Of a stretch of 64,000 nucleotides of DNA, positions 8,309 to 17,860 are shown piece by piece (within the stretch, counting starts at the first letter, position 1; each line of letters opens with the position of its first letter). Position numbers and translations under genes: made by a program. Location: positions 116,907 to 180,906 of the forward strand of contig NZ_JAERIT010000005.1 in NCBI RefSeq assembly GCF_017979475.1, in the 5' to 3' direction. This stretch comes from Helicobacter pullorum NCTC 12824. Lineage in GTDB: Bacteria; Campylobacterota; Campylobacteria; Campylobacterales; Helicobacteraceae. Under the pieces are notes generated by a model. The model was given only the letters and a program-made list of their open reading frames with translations. It was not told the origin of the DNA and did not search any database.

Positions 8309-9736
8309 TTAAGTAAGAATCTTTGCACTCACCCATAATCCAAAAAGTGCAGCACACAGCACACAAAGCGTAATGATACAAGCAAAGCTTAGGTAGGCTA
8401 GTAGTGAGATTTGCACACCAGAGATTTTAAGCTTTAGTAGAAAGAGTAGGGTAGCAAGCGAGCCTATGGGTGTGAGTTTTGAGCCGATATTGCAACCAAG
8501 CAAATGGGCAAGGGCAAGGGTGGTTTGGTGCAGTGAATCTAGCTCAAAAGATTGCAAAGTGAGATTACCCAAAAGCACCATAGGAAGGTTGTTTGCTATG
8601 CTAGAACCCAGACTTGAAAACAGCCCAATGCTAAAAATCTGCACAAACAGCGGTGCGGATTCTATGCTCCCAAAAATAGCACGCATAGATTCTATAAATC
8701 CTGCATTTTTCACACCAAAAACTACTACAAACAACCCAAAGCTAAAAATTATGACCGAAATGGGTGTTTCTTTGAGTAAAGTAGAGATCTTAATAAGGCT
8801 GAAAGTTGCTCCATAGCATAGAGCTATCGCACTTGTAAAAAACAAAACAACATACAAAGGCACACCGAATTTTTGTCCGATAGCTATGCTCATTAAAAGA
8901 AAAATAATAAGGGTATAGCATAGAGCTAGTGTCGTTTTGGAGGGGGGTTTAGGATTGTGGGTAGTTGTGGATTGTGGGCTAAAGTGTAGCGTGCGTGGGA
9001 GAAATTTCCTAAAACACAGCCATGTGATACCCACAAAGGCAAGCAAACCAAAGACTTGAGGCAATGCCATCATCAATGCAAAATAAGTAAAATCCATACT
9101 AAACATTTGTGCAGTGATGATATTAGTGAGGTTAGAAATCACAAGGGCATTGGAAGCAAAATCGCTTACAAAACTCACAAGGAGCAAAAATACTATGAGT
9201 GGCGAGAGGGAGAATTTGGGCATTGAAGATAAGTGAGAGTGCAAGTGTATGGGGGAATCTAAGGGGGGTTGTGTGAGATTTTGTTTTGGAGTGTGAAGTT
9301 GGGCATTATGAGGGGCGGGGGTTTGGGTGGAAGTGAGATTGTGTGTTGTGAGATTCTTGCCAAAAAGAGCTAGCACAAGTGGGGTTAGCACCAAAATTGC
9401 CCCATCATTAGCAAAAACCACACTCACCACACTTCCCAACATCACAAGAAACACAAAAAACTTCCAAGTGCTAATGGGGTGTGTGCGGGGCGTGATGAGT
9501 GAAGCAAGGTGTGTGAAAAATCCAAGCTTTTCAAAGGAGAGGCTAAGCAGGATAAGCCCGATGAGTGCAAGCGTGCTTGGCTTAGTAATCTCCCATACAA
9601 GTAATATATTATCCAGATTTACCGCACCAAAAATATAAGTACAAGCTGCCCCAAGTGTGCTAAAAATCCAAAGTGGTAGCCCAAATGGACGCACATAAAT
9701 GCAAAGCATAGTTACAATAAAGATAAAATAAGCCAT
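8309..9736 (-). CDS. ArsB-like arsenite/anion efflux membrane protein
   Basis: A 475-residue multi-pass inner membrane protein of the ArsB/ion-transporter superfamily. The family signature ANDGAILVLTPLV lies near residue 110 and a second half-site near the C-terminus includes SSIANNLPMVLLGN. ArsB normally has about 430 residues; the excess is a loop around residues 127-175 rich in His, Thr, Pro and Gln. No arsR or arsC gene is adjacent, so arsenite as substrate is inferred from the family, and another oxyanion or a carboxylate is possible. The gene is on the same strand as the split guaA locus and shares its higher GC appearance. Confidence 0.75.
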   Translation of the reverse strand: MAYFIFIVTMLCIYVRPFGLPLWIFSTLGAACTYIFGAVNLDNILLVWEITKPSTLALIGLILLSLSFEKLGFFTHLASLITPRTHPISTWKFFVFLVMLGSVVSVVFANDGAILVLTPLVLALFGKNLTTHNLTSTQTPAPHNAQLHTPKQNLTQPPLDSPIHLHSHLSSMPKFSLSPLIVFLLLVSFVSDFASNALVISNLTNIITAQMFSMDFTYFALMMALPQVFGLLAFVGITWLCFRKFLPRTLHFSPQSTTTHNPKPPSKTTLALCYTLIIFLLMSIAIGQKFGVPLYVVLFFTSAIALCYGATFSLIKISTLLKETPISVIIFSFGLFVVVFGVKNAGFIESMRAIFGSIESAPLFVQIFSIGLFSSLGSSIANNLPMVLLGNLTLQSFELDSLHQTTLALAHLLGCNIGSKLTPIGSLATLLFLLKLKISGVQISLLAYLSFACIITLCVLCAALFGLWVSAKILT

Positions 9737-10081
9737 TTAGATTTTTATTTCTTTTGGTATAAAATTGTTTTTTTAAGATATAAAATAATATTTTGTTTTG
9801 GAATTGTCTAAAATTATATCAAATTTTTGTGATTTTTTAGCTAGAAAGATAGATGAAAGCTCTAAAAAAGCATAATTTAAAGCCAAAAAAATAATTGATT
9901 TGGGATTAGGAGAGAGCCTTTGTGTGCATCTAAAATTAATTTTGCAAGATTAATTTTATGAATATTTATGGATTTAACCTGCATAAAGTATAGGATATTA
10001 TGGCTTTTATTATGTGTAATTAATAGCAAAGGGTTAATTTTGGTATAATTGTGTGCTTTAAGCTTTATTTATGGGGAAAAT
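9737..10081. other. AT-rich intergenic region between divergent arsB-like and dapE genes
   Basis: About 345 bases without a convincing ORF. The left part should carry the promoter of the arsB-like gene (minus strand) and the right end carries the dapE promoter listed separately. I see no RNA gene or repeat in it. Confidence 0.6.
10044..10049 (+). promoter_or_regulatory. sigma70-type -10 element for dapE
   Basis: TATAAT in the context TTGGTATAATTGTG, 33 bases before the dapE ATG at 10082. It overlaps the alternative upstream in-frame start at 10049, which argues against that start. As usual in Helicobacter, no good -35 is visible. Confidence 0.6.
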
Positions 10082-11221
10082 ATGCAATCAATAGAGATTT
10101 TGAAAAAACTGATAAGTTATCCAACTATCACGCCTAAAGAATGTGGGATTTATGATTATATCCAAGAATTGTTGCCAAATTTTAAAGTTTTGGAATTTGA
10201 AAAAGAGGGAATAAAGAATCTCTTTTTATACAAAGAATTTGGGGACAAAGATTTGGCTAAAACACATTTATGCTTTGCAGGACATATTGATGTAGTGCCG
10301 CCGGGAGAAGGGTGGGAGAGTGATCCATTTACTCCAACGCAAAAGGGAGAATATCTCTATGGGAGAGGCACTCAAGATATGAAAGGTGGAGTGGCTGCAT
10401 TTCTTTGTGCGGTGATGGAGTTTGAAAAACAATCTAACTCTCAAAATGCTTTTAATGGGATTCTTTCTATCTTGCTAACAAGCGATGAGGAAGGCGAGGC
10501 AATTTATGGCACAAAATATGTTTTAGAGGAGCTAGACAAACTCAATTTGCTTCCAGAATTTGCTATTGTAGCAGAGCCTACAAGTGCGGAGAGATTTGGC
10601 GATATGATTAAAATTGGCAGACGAGGTTCTATCAATGGAAAACTTACTATTTTTGGGAAACAAGGGCATGTAGCATATCCAAGCAAATGTATTAATCCCG
10701 TGGAATTAATTGCGCCCTTGCTTTCAAAGATTGCGGGTTTTAATATGGATAATGGAAATGAAGATTTTGAGCCAAGCAAGATTGTTATAACCGATATTCG
10801 TGGAGGAATGGAAGTTGTCAATGTTACCCCTAATGATTTAAGGATTATGTTTAATATTCGCAATTCAACACAAACGAGCTTGGAGGATTTGCAGAGCTAT
10901 TTAGAAAGCATTTTAAAAGAGATTCCACATTCTTTGGAGCTTAGACAAAGTTCTAAACCATTTTTGACAAACACTCAAAATTTTATTGTTCAAAAACTTG
11001 TTGAATCTTTGCAAAAAAATACAGGTTTTACCCCGATTTTAAGCACAAGTGGTGGGACAAGTGATGCAAGATATTTTGCAGAATATGGAGTAAATGTTGT
11101 AGAATGTGGAGTTTGCAATGATAGTATTCATTCTATCAATGAGAAAGTCAAAATCAGTGAAGTAGAATCACTTAGTCAAGTATTTTTGTATTTGTTGCAA
11201 AATTTTGCATTGAAAAACTAA
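10082..11221 (+). CDS. dapE: succinyl-diaminopimelate desuccinylase
   Basis: Zinc-dependent M20 family hydrolase that converts N-succinyl-LL-diaminopimelate to LL-diaminopimelate for lysine and peptidoglycan synthesis. It shows the metal ligands in CFAGHIDVVPPGEGW, GRGTQDMKGG and TSDEEGEA, and the later GGTSDARYF region. I start it at the ATG at 10082 (MQSIEILKKLISYPT), preceded by GGGGA; the upstream in-frame start at 10049 lies in the promoter. The resulting 379 residues fit the family. It is followed by alaS on the same strand with its own -10 element. Confidence 0.93.
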   Translation: MQSIEILKKLISYPTITPKECGIYDYIQELLPNFKVLEFEKEGIKNLFLYKEFGDKDLAKTHLCFAGHIDVVPPGEGWESDPFTPTQKGEYLYGRGTQDMKGGVAAFLCAVMEFEKQSNSQNAFNGILSILLTSDEEGEAIYGTKYVLEELDKLNLLPEFAIVAEPTSAERFGDMIKIGRRGSINGKLTIFGKQGHVAYPSKCINPVELIAPLLSKIAGFNMDNGNEDFEPSKIVITDIRGGMEVVNVTPNDLRIMFNIRNSTQTSLEDLQSYLESILKEIPHSLELRQSSKPFLTNTQNFIVQKLVESLQKNTGFTPILSTSGGTSDARYFAEYGVNVVECGVCNDSIHSINEKVKISEVESLSQVFLYLLQNFALKN

Positions 11222-11292
11222 TATTTCTTTATGCGATTTATTGCAAATATTGAGAATTAAAGAAAGATTTTAATACAAAAAAAGTAGAATAT

Positions 11293-11298
11293 TATAAT
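11293..11298 (+). promoter_or_regulatory. sigma70-type -10 element for alaS
   Basis: TATAAT 26 bases upstream of the alaS ATG at 11324. It would start transcription near 11305, which rules out the longer frame opening at 11303. Confidence 0.5.
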
Positions 11299-11323
11299 TT
11301 ATTTGTATGTTTTAAGGGTTTTA

Positions 11324-13882
11324 ATGAAAAAAGATGTTCGAGCTTTATTTTTGGAATTTTTTGAGAGTAAGGGGCATAAAGTTTATGAATCTATGCCATT
11401 AGTGCCAGATGATCCTAGTTTGCTTTTTACTAATGCTGGAATGGTGCAGTTTAAGGATATTTTTACAGGCAAGATTCCTATTCCAAGCCCAAATATTGCA
11501 ACAAGTGCGCAGCTTTGTATTCGTGCAGGTGGCAAGCACAATGATTTGGAAAATGTAGGATACACTTCAAGGCATCATACACTTTTTGAAATGCTTGGGA
11601 ATTTTAGCTTTGGTGCATATTTCAAAAAAGATGCAATTGCTTATGCGTGGGAATTCGTTACAGAGGTTTTGGGGTTTAGCAAAGAAGTGCTTTATGTAAC
11701 AGTCCATGAAAATGATGATGAAGCTTTTGAATTATGGACAAAACACATTGATCCTAGTCGCATTAAGAGAATGGGTGATAAAGATAATTTTTGGCAAATG
11801 GGGGATACCGGTCCTTGTGGTCCTTGTAGTGAAATTTTTGTAGATCAAGGGGAAGAAAATTTCAATGGTCCAGAAGATTATTTTGGGGGCGATGGAGATA
11901 GGTTTTTAGAGATTTGGAATCTTGTTTTTATGCAGTATGAAAGGGATATTTCTGGGAATCTCAAACCACTTCCTAAACCAAGCATTGATACAGGAATGGG
12001 GCTAGAGAGGGTAATGGCACTTTTAGAGGGCAAAAAAAGCAATTTTGATTCTTCGCTTTTTATGCCTTTGATTGCCAAAGTAGAACAAATTGTAGGGCAA
12101 AAATATATTTATGAAAGTGGAGCGAGTTTTAGGGTGATTGCAGACCATGCGAGGGCTGTGGCATTTTTGCTTGCACAGGGCGTGAATTTTGATAAAGAGG
12201 GCAGGGGCTATGTGCTAAGAAGAATCTTGCGTCGTGCCATTAGACACGGATATTTGCTAGGAATGCGGAAACCTTTTGTTTATGAGGTAATAGATAGTGT
12301 ATGTGAAAATATGGGCAATCACTATCGTTATTTAAGAGAAAAGCAAGAAGCTATCAAAATGCAGTGTAAAGCAGAAGAAGAGAGATTCTTTGAAACCATT
12401 GAAAATGGTATGAATCTTTTTAATAAAGAATTAGAAAATCTAAAAAAAGAAAAGCCAAATCAGCTTTTTAGTGGAGAAGTGGCATTTAGGCTGTATGATA
12501 CTTATGGATTCCCTCTTGATTTAACGCAAGATATGCTTAGAGAAAATGGTTTTGGCGTAGATATGGATAGTTTTGAAGTGTGTATGCAAAAACAAAAAGA
12601 GCAAGCAAAAGCAAATTGGAAAGGCAGCGGTGATAATATCAAAGAAGGGGATTTTAAAACCTTACTATCTAAGTTTGGAGAAAATGAGTTTGTGGGTTAT
12701 ACCACAATGCAATTTAAGAGCAAAATTTCAGCTTTGCTTGATGAAAATTTCAAGGAAGTTGCCAAACTACAAGGCGAAGGCTATGTAATGCTAGATAAAA
12801 CTCCATTTTATCCGCAATCAGGAGGTCCTATTGGAGATAAAGGAGTGATTTTGGATTCTAACTCCAAAGTACTTGCAGAAGTCATAGATACAAGAAAGTA
12901 TTTTGGATTAAATATTTCACAAATCAAAGCTTTAGAATCTCTTGTGGTAGGGCAAGAGGTTGTAGCACAAGTAAGCCAAGAGCGGCTAGAAATAGCTAAG
13001 CACCATAGTGCTACACATTTGTTACACAAAGCTTTGCGGGAAGTTTTGGGAGAGCATATCGCACAAGCTGGGAGTTTGGTAGAATCTAATCGTTTGCGGT
13101 TTGATTTTTCTCACCCAAAAGCTTTAAGTTATGAGGAAATAGAAAAAATTGAAATTTTGGTAAATGAAAAAATTTGTCTTTCAAATCCTCAAATTTGCGA
13201 AACAATGGATATTGATTCTGCAAAAGCAAAAGGTGCTATGGCACTTTTTGGCGAAAAATATGGGAAAAATGTCAGGGTAATTACTTTTGGGGATTCTATT
13301 GAATTGTGTGGCGGAATCCATGTCGAAAATACCGCAAATATTGGAAGTTTTTATATCATCAAAGAAAGTGGAGTAAGCAGTGGCGTAAGGAGAATTGAAG
13401 CGGTATGTGGAAAAGCAGCATACGAATATGGTAAAAAAGCATTAGTAGAAATTGCAAAAGCCAAAGAAGAATTAAAAACACAAGATTTGTTAGAGGGAAT
13501 CAAAAAGCAAAAAGAGCAAATCAAATCCCTAAAATCTCAAAGCACCACAAAAGCAACAACGCAAAATTTGCAAATAGAAGATATTAATGGCGTTTGTGTG
13601 ATTATTCAAAGTGTTGATGATGTGGAAATGAAAACTCTTGTAGATAACGCAAAAAATAAATATGAAAAAGTGGCGATTTTGCTGATTGATACTCAAGGCA
13701 AAATTGTTGCAGGAGTCAAAAATACAACAATAAAAGCTGGAAGTTGGGTAAAAGAAGTCGCACAAGTAATGGGTGGAAATGGAGGAGGTAGAGATGACTT
13801 TGCTACTGCTGGTGGAAAAGATATACAAAAAATAAAAGAAGCATTGCAAAGGGCAAGGGAAATTGTGCTAGAATCTATATAA
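11324..13882 (+). CDS. alaS: alanyl-tRNA synthetase
   Basis: Charges tRNA-Ala. The class II catalytic domain includes [17 protein letters not shown] near the N-terminus and [12 protein letters not shown]. The editing domain has the zinc-binding [12 protein letters not shown] (HxxxH) and [15 protein letters not shown]. The C-Ala domain ends with [16 protein letters not shown]. The 852-residue length is typical. I used the ATG at 11324 ([13 protein letters not shown]) with AAGGG upstream, not the TTG-type start at 11303. A small gap of 11 bases separates it from the SprA-like gene, so they are probably co-transcribed. Confidence 0.96.
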   Translation: MKKDVRALFLEFFESKGHKVYESMPLVPDDPSLLFTNAGMVQFKDIFTGKIPIPSPNIATSAQLCIRAGGKHNDLENVGYTSRHHTLFEMLGNFSFGAYFKKDAIAYAWEFVTEVLGFSKEVLYVTVHENDDEAFELWTKHIDPSRIKRMGDKDNFWQMGDTGPCGPCSEIFVDQGEENFNGPEDYFGGDGDRFLEIWNLVFMQYERDISGNLKPLPKPSIDTGMGLERVMALLEGKKSNFDSSLFMPLIAKVEQIVGQKYIYESGASFRVIADHARAVAFLLAQGVNFDKEGRGYVLRRILRRAIRHGYLLGMRKPFVYEVIDSVCENMGNHYRYLREKQEAIKMQCKAEEERFFETIENGMNLFNKELENLKKEKPNQLFSGEVAFRLYDTYGFPLDLTQDMLRENGFGVDMDSFEVCMQKQKEQAKANWKGSGDNIKEGDFKTLLSKFGENEFVGYTTMQFKSKISALLDENFKEVAKLQGEGYVMLDKTPFYPQSGGPIGDKGVILDSNSKVLAEVIDTRKYFGLNISQIKALESLVVGQEVVAQVSQERLEIAKHHSATHLLHKALREVLGEHIAQAGSLVESNRLRFDFSHPKALSYEEIEKIEILVNEKICLSNPQICETMDIDSAKAKGAMALFGEKYGKNVRVITFGDSIELCGGIHVENTANIGSFYIIKESGVSSGVRRIEAVCGKAAYEYGKKALVEIAKAKEELKTQDLLEGIKKQKEQIKSLKSQSTTKATTQNLQIEDINGVCVIIQSVDDVEMKTLVDNAKNKYEKVAILLIDTQGKIVAGVKNTTIKAGSWVKEVAQVMGGNGGGRDDFATAGGKDIQKIKEALQRAREIVLESI

Positions 13883-13893
13883 AGGAGGGGAAT

Positions 13894-14565
13894 ATGCAAA
13901 TTAAAAACACAAGTTTTTATCAATTCGCAAATTCTGATCTTTGGAATACAAAAACTCAATCCAATCAAAATGCCAAAGAATTGAGTAGCACTCAAGAATC
14001 CCAAGAAGATTCTACAAAGGAAACAACAGAAGAAAAACGCAATACTCAAATGGTCAATGGCAAAGAGCTTGAACCTGATGAAGTCCAATATGTAAGAGAA
14101 TTAGAACGCATTGATAGAAATGTCAAAGCTCACGAAGCTGCACATATAGCAGCAGGTGGTGGAGTAGTTAGCGGTGGGGCAAGCTATGGATACACAAGAG
14201 GACCTGATGGCAAGATGTATGCTGTTTCTGGTGAAGTGCCTATTTCTATGAAAAAGGGCAAAACTCCAGAAGAAACTATCCAAAATGCAAGACAAATCGT
14301 CGCAGCTGCAATGGCTCCAGCAGATCCTAGCCCACAAGATTATAAAGTTGCTGCAAGTGCGATGCAAATGGAATCTCAAGCTAGAGTGGAGCAATCTCAA
14401 GAAAAAATACAAGAAAATGAAGAGGGCTTAAAAGAAGAAGAACAAAAAAGGCAAGAGCAAGAGCAGGAAAAACCTTTTTTTGAAGATTCTAAGAGACAAT
14501 ATGCCTTGCAAATTTACACCCAAAACCAAACTTCCTACCAACCCAAAATTGAGATTGCAGGCTAA
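13894..14565 (+). CDS. SprA-related putative metalloprotease-like protein
   Basis: The central part carries VQYVRELERIDRNVKAHEAAH, with an HEAAH zinc-protease-like motif near residue 76, followed by GGASYGYTRGPDGKMYAVSG and an Ala/Met-rich helix AARQIVAAAMAPADPS-type region. This is the conserved core of the SprA-related family (annotated as putative metalloprotease in Campylobacter relatives). The N-terminal 50 residues and C-terminal 60 residues are Gln/Glu/Lys-rich and look disordered. I see no signal peptide. It follows alaS after 11 bases with an AAGGAGGGG ribosome site. Activity is unproven. Confidence 0.75.
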   Translation: MQIKNTSFYQFANSDLWNTKTQSNQNAKELSSTQESQEDSTKETTEEKRNTQMVNGKELEPDEVQYVRELERIDRNVKAHEAAHIAAGGGVVSGGASYGYTRGPDGKMYAVSGEVPISMKKGKTPEETIQNARQIVAAAMAPADPSPQDYKVAASAMQMESQARVEQSQEKIQENEEGLKEEEQKRQEQEQEKPFFEDSKRQYALQIYTQNQTSYQPKIEIAG

Positions 14566-14768
14566 CTTAAGTCAGTTGTGCTTTGGAATTGCCACAGGTA
14601 GAATCATATGGTAATTAAGTAGCATTTAAGAATTTACAAAAATTTAAGCAATTACATAAACACCTCCAAATCAAAGAAAACAAAGCTTAGAAGTTACAAA
14701 TTAGCCTTTTTATCTTGGGCTTTGCCTTGCTGTATCCTTCACTAAGCTAGATACAAAGAAAGAATCTA

Positions 14769-14774
14769 TATAAT
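14769..14774 (+). promoter_or_regulatory. sigma70-type -10 element for pycB
   Basis: TATAAT in CTATATAATCTATG, about 46 bases before the pycB ATG, in the 254-base gap after the SprA-like gene. No clear -35 is visible. Confidence 0.45.
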
Positions 14775-14819
14775 CTATGAAATTTTAATTTTTGACTTTA
14801 AATTTTGGGAGCGATTTAG

Positions 14820-16610
14820 ATGATAAAAATCACGGAAAATAGCCTAAGAGATGGACATCAATCTTTGCTTGCAACAAGAATGCGAACAGAAGATATGATA
14901 GAGGCAGCAAGAATCTTTGAGCAAATTGGTTTTTATAGCGTAGAAGTATGGGGTGGGGCAACTTATGATACTTGTTTGCGTTATCTCAAAGAGGATCCTT
15001 TTGAGAGATTGGCAATTTTTAAAGAAATTTTCAAAAAAACCCCTATACAAATGCTTCTAAGGGGGCAAAATTTGATTGGTTATCGCCATTATGCGGATGA
15101 TATTGTGAGAGAATTTATCAAATTAAGTGCGCAAAATGGCGTTGATATTTTCAGAATTTTTGATGCATTAAATGATATAAGAAATCTTGAAGTTTCCATA
15201 GAGGAAGTTAAAAAACACAATAAACACGCACAAGGTGCAATCTGCTATACGACTTCTCCGGTGCATACAATAAAAAGTTTTGTAGAATATGGGAAAGAGT
15301 TGGCAAAACGAGGCTGTGATTCTTTGGCAATCAAAGATATGGCGGGATTAATTACCCCAAATGCAGCCTATGAGCTTACAAAGGCGTTGAAAGCAGAAAT
15401 CGGACTTCCTTTGGCATTGCACACTCACTCTACTGCCGGATTTGCTTTTGGTTCTCATCTCAAAGCCATTGAGGCAGGGATTGACATTATTGATTTGGCA
15501 AATTCTGCATTAGCAGAAGGGACAAGCCACCCTTGCACGCAATCTATGGTAGCGACGCTAAAAGATACACAATGGGATAGCAAACTTGATTTATCATTGA
15601 TGGAAAAAGCAGCAGAGATTCTAAAACGCAATCGCAAAAAATATAAAAAATTTGAATCCTCTTATAATCAAATTGACACGCGTGTATTAGTTAATCAAAT
15701 CCCTGGAGGTATGATTTCTAATATGGCAAATCAGCTTAGAGAGCAAAATGCTTTGGATAAAATGGATGAAGTATTAGCCGAAATTCCAAATGTAAGAAAA
15801 GATTTTGGTTATCCTCCACTTGTAACGCCATCTAGTCAAATTGTTGGGACACAAGCGGTTTTGAATATCCTCACTCAAACAAGATACAAGACGCTTACCA
15901 CAGAATCCAAAAATCTCATTAAAGGATACTATGGTAAGACTCCAGCACCAATTGCAAAGGAATTGATACAAAAAATTCAAGCAGAAGGTGAGGAAATCAT
16001 CACAGAGCGTCCCGCGGATAAATTGCAACCCGAGCTACAAAAGGCGATTGAAGAATCCAGAGATTTTGCCAAAAGTCCAACTGATATAATTTCTTATGCT
16101 ATTTTTGGAAGTATTGCAAAAACTTTTTTGATAGAACGCAATGAAAATCGTCTAACTCCCGAGGCATTGACGACTTTTGAAGATGATCATAGACCTATGC
16201 CAAAAGATTTTATGATTAATCTTCATGGGGAGAGTTATCATATCAAAGTAGAGGGAAGTGGTGCAAAAGATGAGGAAATACGACCATTCTTTGTGCGTAT
16301 CAATGGGGATTTAAGAGAAGTATTTGTAGTTTCTAATGAAGATAACACAAAAAAAGAGAGCATAAAAAATGGAGATTCACTGCCACAAGCAAGTTTGCCT
16401 GGACACATTATCTCGCCAATGCCCGGAAATCTAACAAAGCTAAAAGTGAAAGTTGGGGATAATATCAAAGAAGGCGATGTTGTAGCGATTGTGGAAGCTA
16501 TGAAAATGGAAAATCAAGTTTTAGCCACAAAAGGTGGTGAAGTAAAAGAGATTTATGCAAGAGAAGGGCAGCAAATTAGTGCTAATCTTGCGATTATGCT
16601 TGTAGAATAA
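14820..16610 (+). CDS. pycB: pyruvate carboxylase subunit B (oxaloacetate decarboxylase alpha-like)
   Basis: The carboxyltransferase domain begins with ENSLRDGHQSLLATRM and includes ICYTTSPVHT and the metal site around LHTHSTAGFA. The C-terminal biotinyl domain has EAMKMEN (biotin-carrying Lys about 40 residues from the end). At 596 residues it matches the two-subunit pyruvate carboxylase B chain, which carboxylates pyruvate to oxaloacetate together with the PycA biotin carboxylase, or a soluble oxaloacetate decarboxylase alpha chain. No pycA is adjacent, as in Campylobacter where the two are apart, to my recollection. The stop overlaps the xseA start by one base. Confidence 0.88.
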   Translation: MIKITENSLRDGHQSLLATRMRTEDMIEAARIFEQIGFYSVEVWGGATYDTCLRYLKEDPFERLAIFKEIFKKTPIQMLLRGQNLIGYRHYADDIVREFIKLSAQNGVDIFRIFDALNDIRNLEVSIEEVKKHNKHAQGAICYTTSPVHTIKSFVEYGKELAKRGCDSLAIKDMAGLITPNAAYELTKALKAEIGLPLALHTHSTAGFAFGSHLKAIEAGIDIIDLANSALAEGTSHPCTQSMVATLKDTQWDSKLDLSLMEKAAEILKRNRKKYKKFESSYNQIDTRVLVNQIPGGMISNMANQLREQNALDKMDEVLAEIPNVRKDFGYPPLVTPSSQIVGTQAVLNILTQTRYKTLTTESKNLIKGYYGKTPAPIAKELIQKIQAEGEEIITERPADKLQPELQKAIEESRDFAKSPTDIISYAIFGSIAKTFLIERNENRLTPEALTTFEDDHRPMPKDFMINLHGESYHIKVEGSGAKDEEIRPFFVRINGDLREVFVVSNEDNTKKESIKNGDSLPQASLPGHIISPMPGNLTKLKVKVGDNIKEGDVVAIVEAMKMENQVLATKGGEVKEIYAREGQQISANLAIMLVE

Positions 16611-17860
16611 TGCAAACCCTTAGTGTTAGTGAATTGAACTTGCAAATTAAAAGTTTGCTAGAAGCGACTTTTTTGCAAGTTAGCGTGTGTGGGGAAGTGA
16701 GCAATTGCACCTATCATTCAAGCGGACATATTTATTTTTCTATCAAAGATAAAGATTCTGCACTTAAATGCGTAATGTTTAGGGGTAATGCAAGGAATCT
16801 CAAATTCAAAATTGAAGATGGTATGGATTTAACACTGAGTGGAGGCATTACGCTTTATACTCCACGAGGAGAATACCAGCTTAATTGTTTGAGTGCTATT
16901 CCTAGCGGTATTGGGGAGCTAACTCTTGCTTTTGAGCAACTCAAAAAAGACTATGAAGCAAAGGGATATTTTAACAATAAAAAATCTATCCCAAGATTCC
17001 CCTACAAAATCGCATTAATTACTTCCAAAAGTGGAGCGGTTTTGCAAGATATGTTGAGGATTGCAAAAAGGCGGTGGAATCTCATAGAATTTACACTAAT
17101 GGACACTTTGGTGCAAGGGGAGGGGGCAAAGGAAAATATTGCTAGAAATATCCAATATGCAGATTCTTTGGGCTTTGATTGCATTGTGATTGCTAGAGGG
17201 GGCGGAAGCTTAGAAGATTTATGGGCTTTTAATGAGCCGTTGGTGATTGAAGCAATTTATCAAGCCAAAACTCCAATTATTTCAGCTATTGGGCATGAGC
17301 CAGATTTTGTTTTGAGTGATTTTGTCGCTGATTTACGCGCTCCAACACCAAGTGCTGCTATGGAAATGTTGCTTCCAGATAAATTAGAATGGCTGATGAA
17401 TCTTGATTTGCTACAAAAAAATCTTGATAACAAAATCCAAATGATTTTATACCAAAAGCACAAAAAATTAGAACATTTGGAGATTTTATTGCAGAAAAAT
17501 TCATTTTTTACGAAATTAGAAAACTACAAACAGCAACTTTCATTGTGCTATAAACTTCTTACTCAAAATTTTTCCTCAAAGTGGATAAAATACAACTATC
17601 TTTTAGAATCATTGCCTTCACTTTTGGAGCAAAAAATGCTAAAGATTCTACACAAAAAGCTTAATGAACTCTCGCTCTTAAAAGCAAAACTAGAAGCCAA
17701 AAATCCAAAAAATAATCAAAAAAAAGGCTATGTTTATGCAAGTTTTCAAAATAAGCCCATTAGAACACTTGACGAAATTCCTTTAGATTCTGTTTTGATG
17801 CTAGAGGATTTGACGACAAAATTAAAAGTTATCACAAAAGAAAAAATAACCCGCAATTAA
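16610..17860 (+). CDS. xseA: exodeoxyribonuclease VII large subunit
   Basis: With XseB it degrades single-stranded DNA in recombination and mismatch repair. The N-terminal OB-fold (SVSELNLQIKSLLE, then VCGEVSNCTYHSSGHIYFS) is followed by the catalytic domain with ALITSKSGAVLQDML, IARGGGSLEDLWAFNE and SAIGHEPDF. The C-terminal part is a Lys/Leu-rich coiled coil. The 416 residues fit the family. Translation is probably coupled to pycB through the TAATG overlap. It converges on the PIN-PhoH gene with a 4-base overlap. Confidence 0.94.
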   Translation: MQTLSVSELNLQIKSLLEATFLQVSVCGEVSNCTYHSSGHIYFSIKDKDSALKCVMFRGNARNLKFKIEDGMDLTLSGGITLYTPRGEYQLNCLSAIPSGIGELTLAFEQLKKDYEAKGYFNNKKSIPRFPYKIALITSKSGAVLQDMLRIAKRRWNLIEFTLMDTLVQGEGAKENIARNIQYADSLGFDCIVIARGGGSLEDLWAFNEPLVIEAIYQAKTPIISAIGHEPDFVLSDFVADLRAPTPSAAMEMLLPDKLEWLMNLDLLQKNLDNKIQMILYQKHKKLEHLEILLQKNSFFTKLENYKQQLSLCYKLLTQNFSSKWIKYNYLLESLPSLLEQKMLKILHKKLNELSLLKAKLEAKNPKNNQKKGYVYASFQNKPIRTLDEIPLDSVLMLEDLTTKLKVITKEKITRN

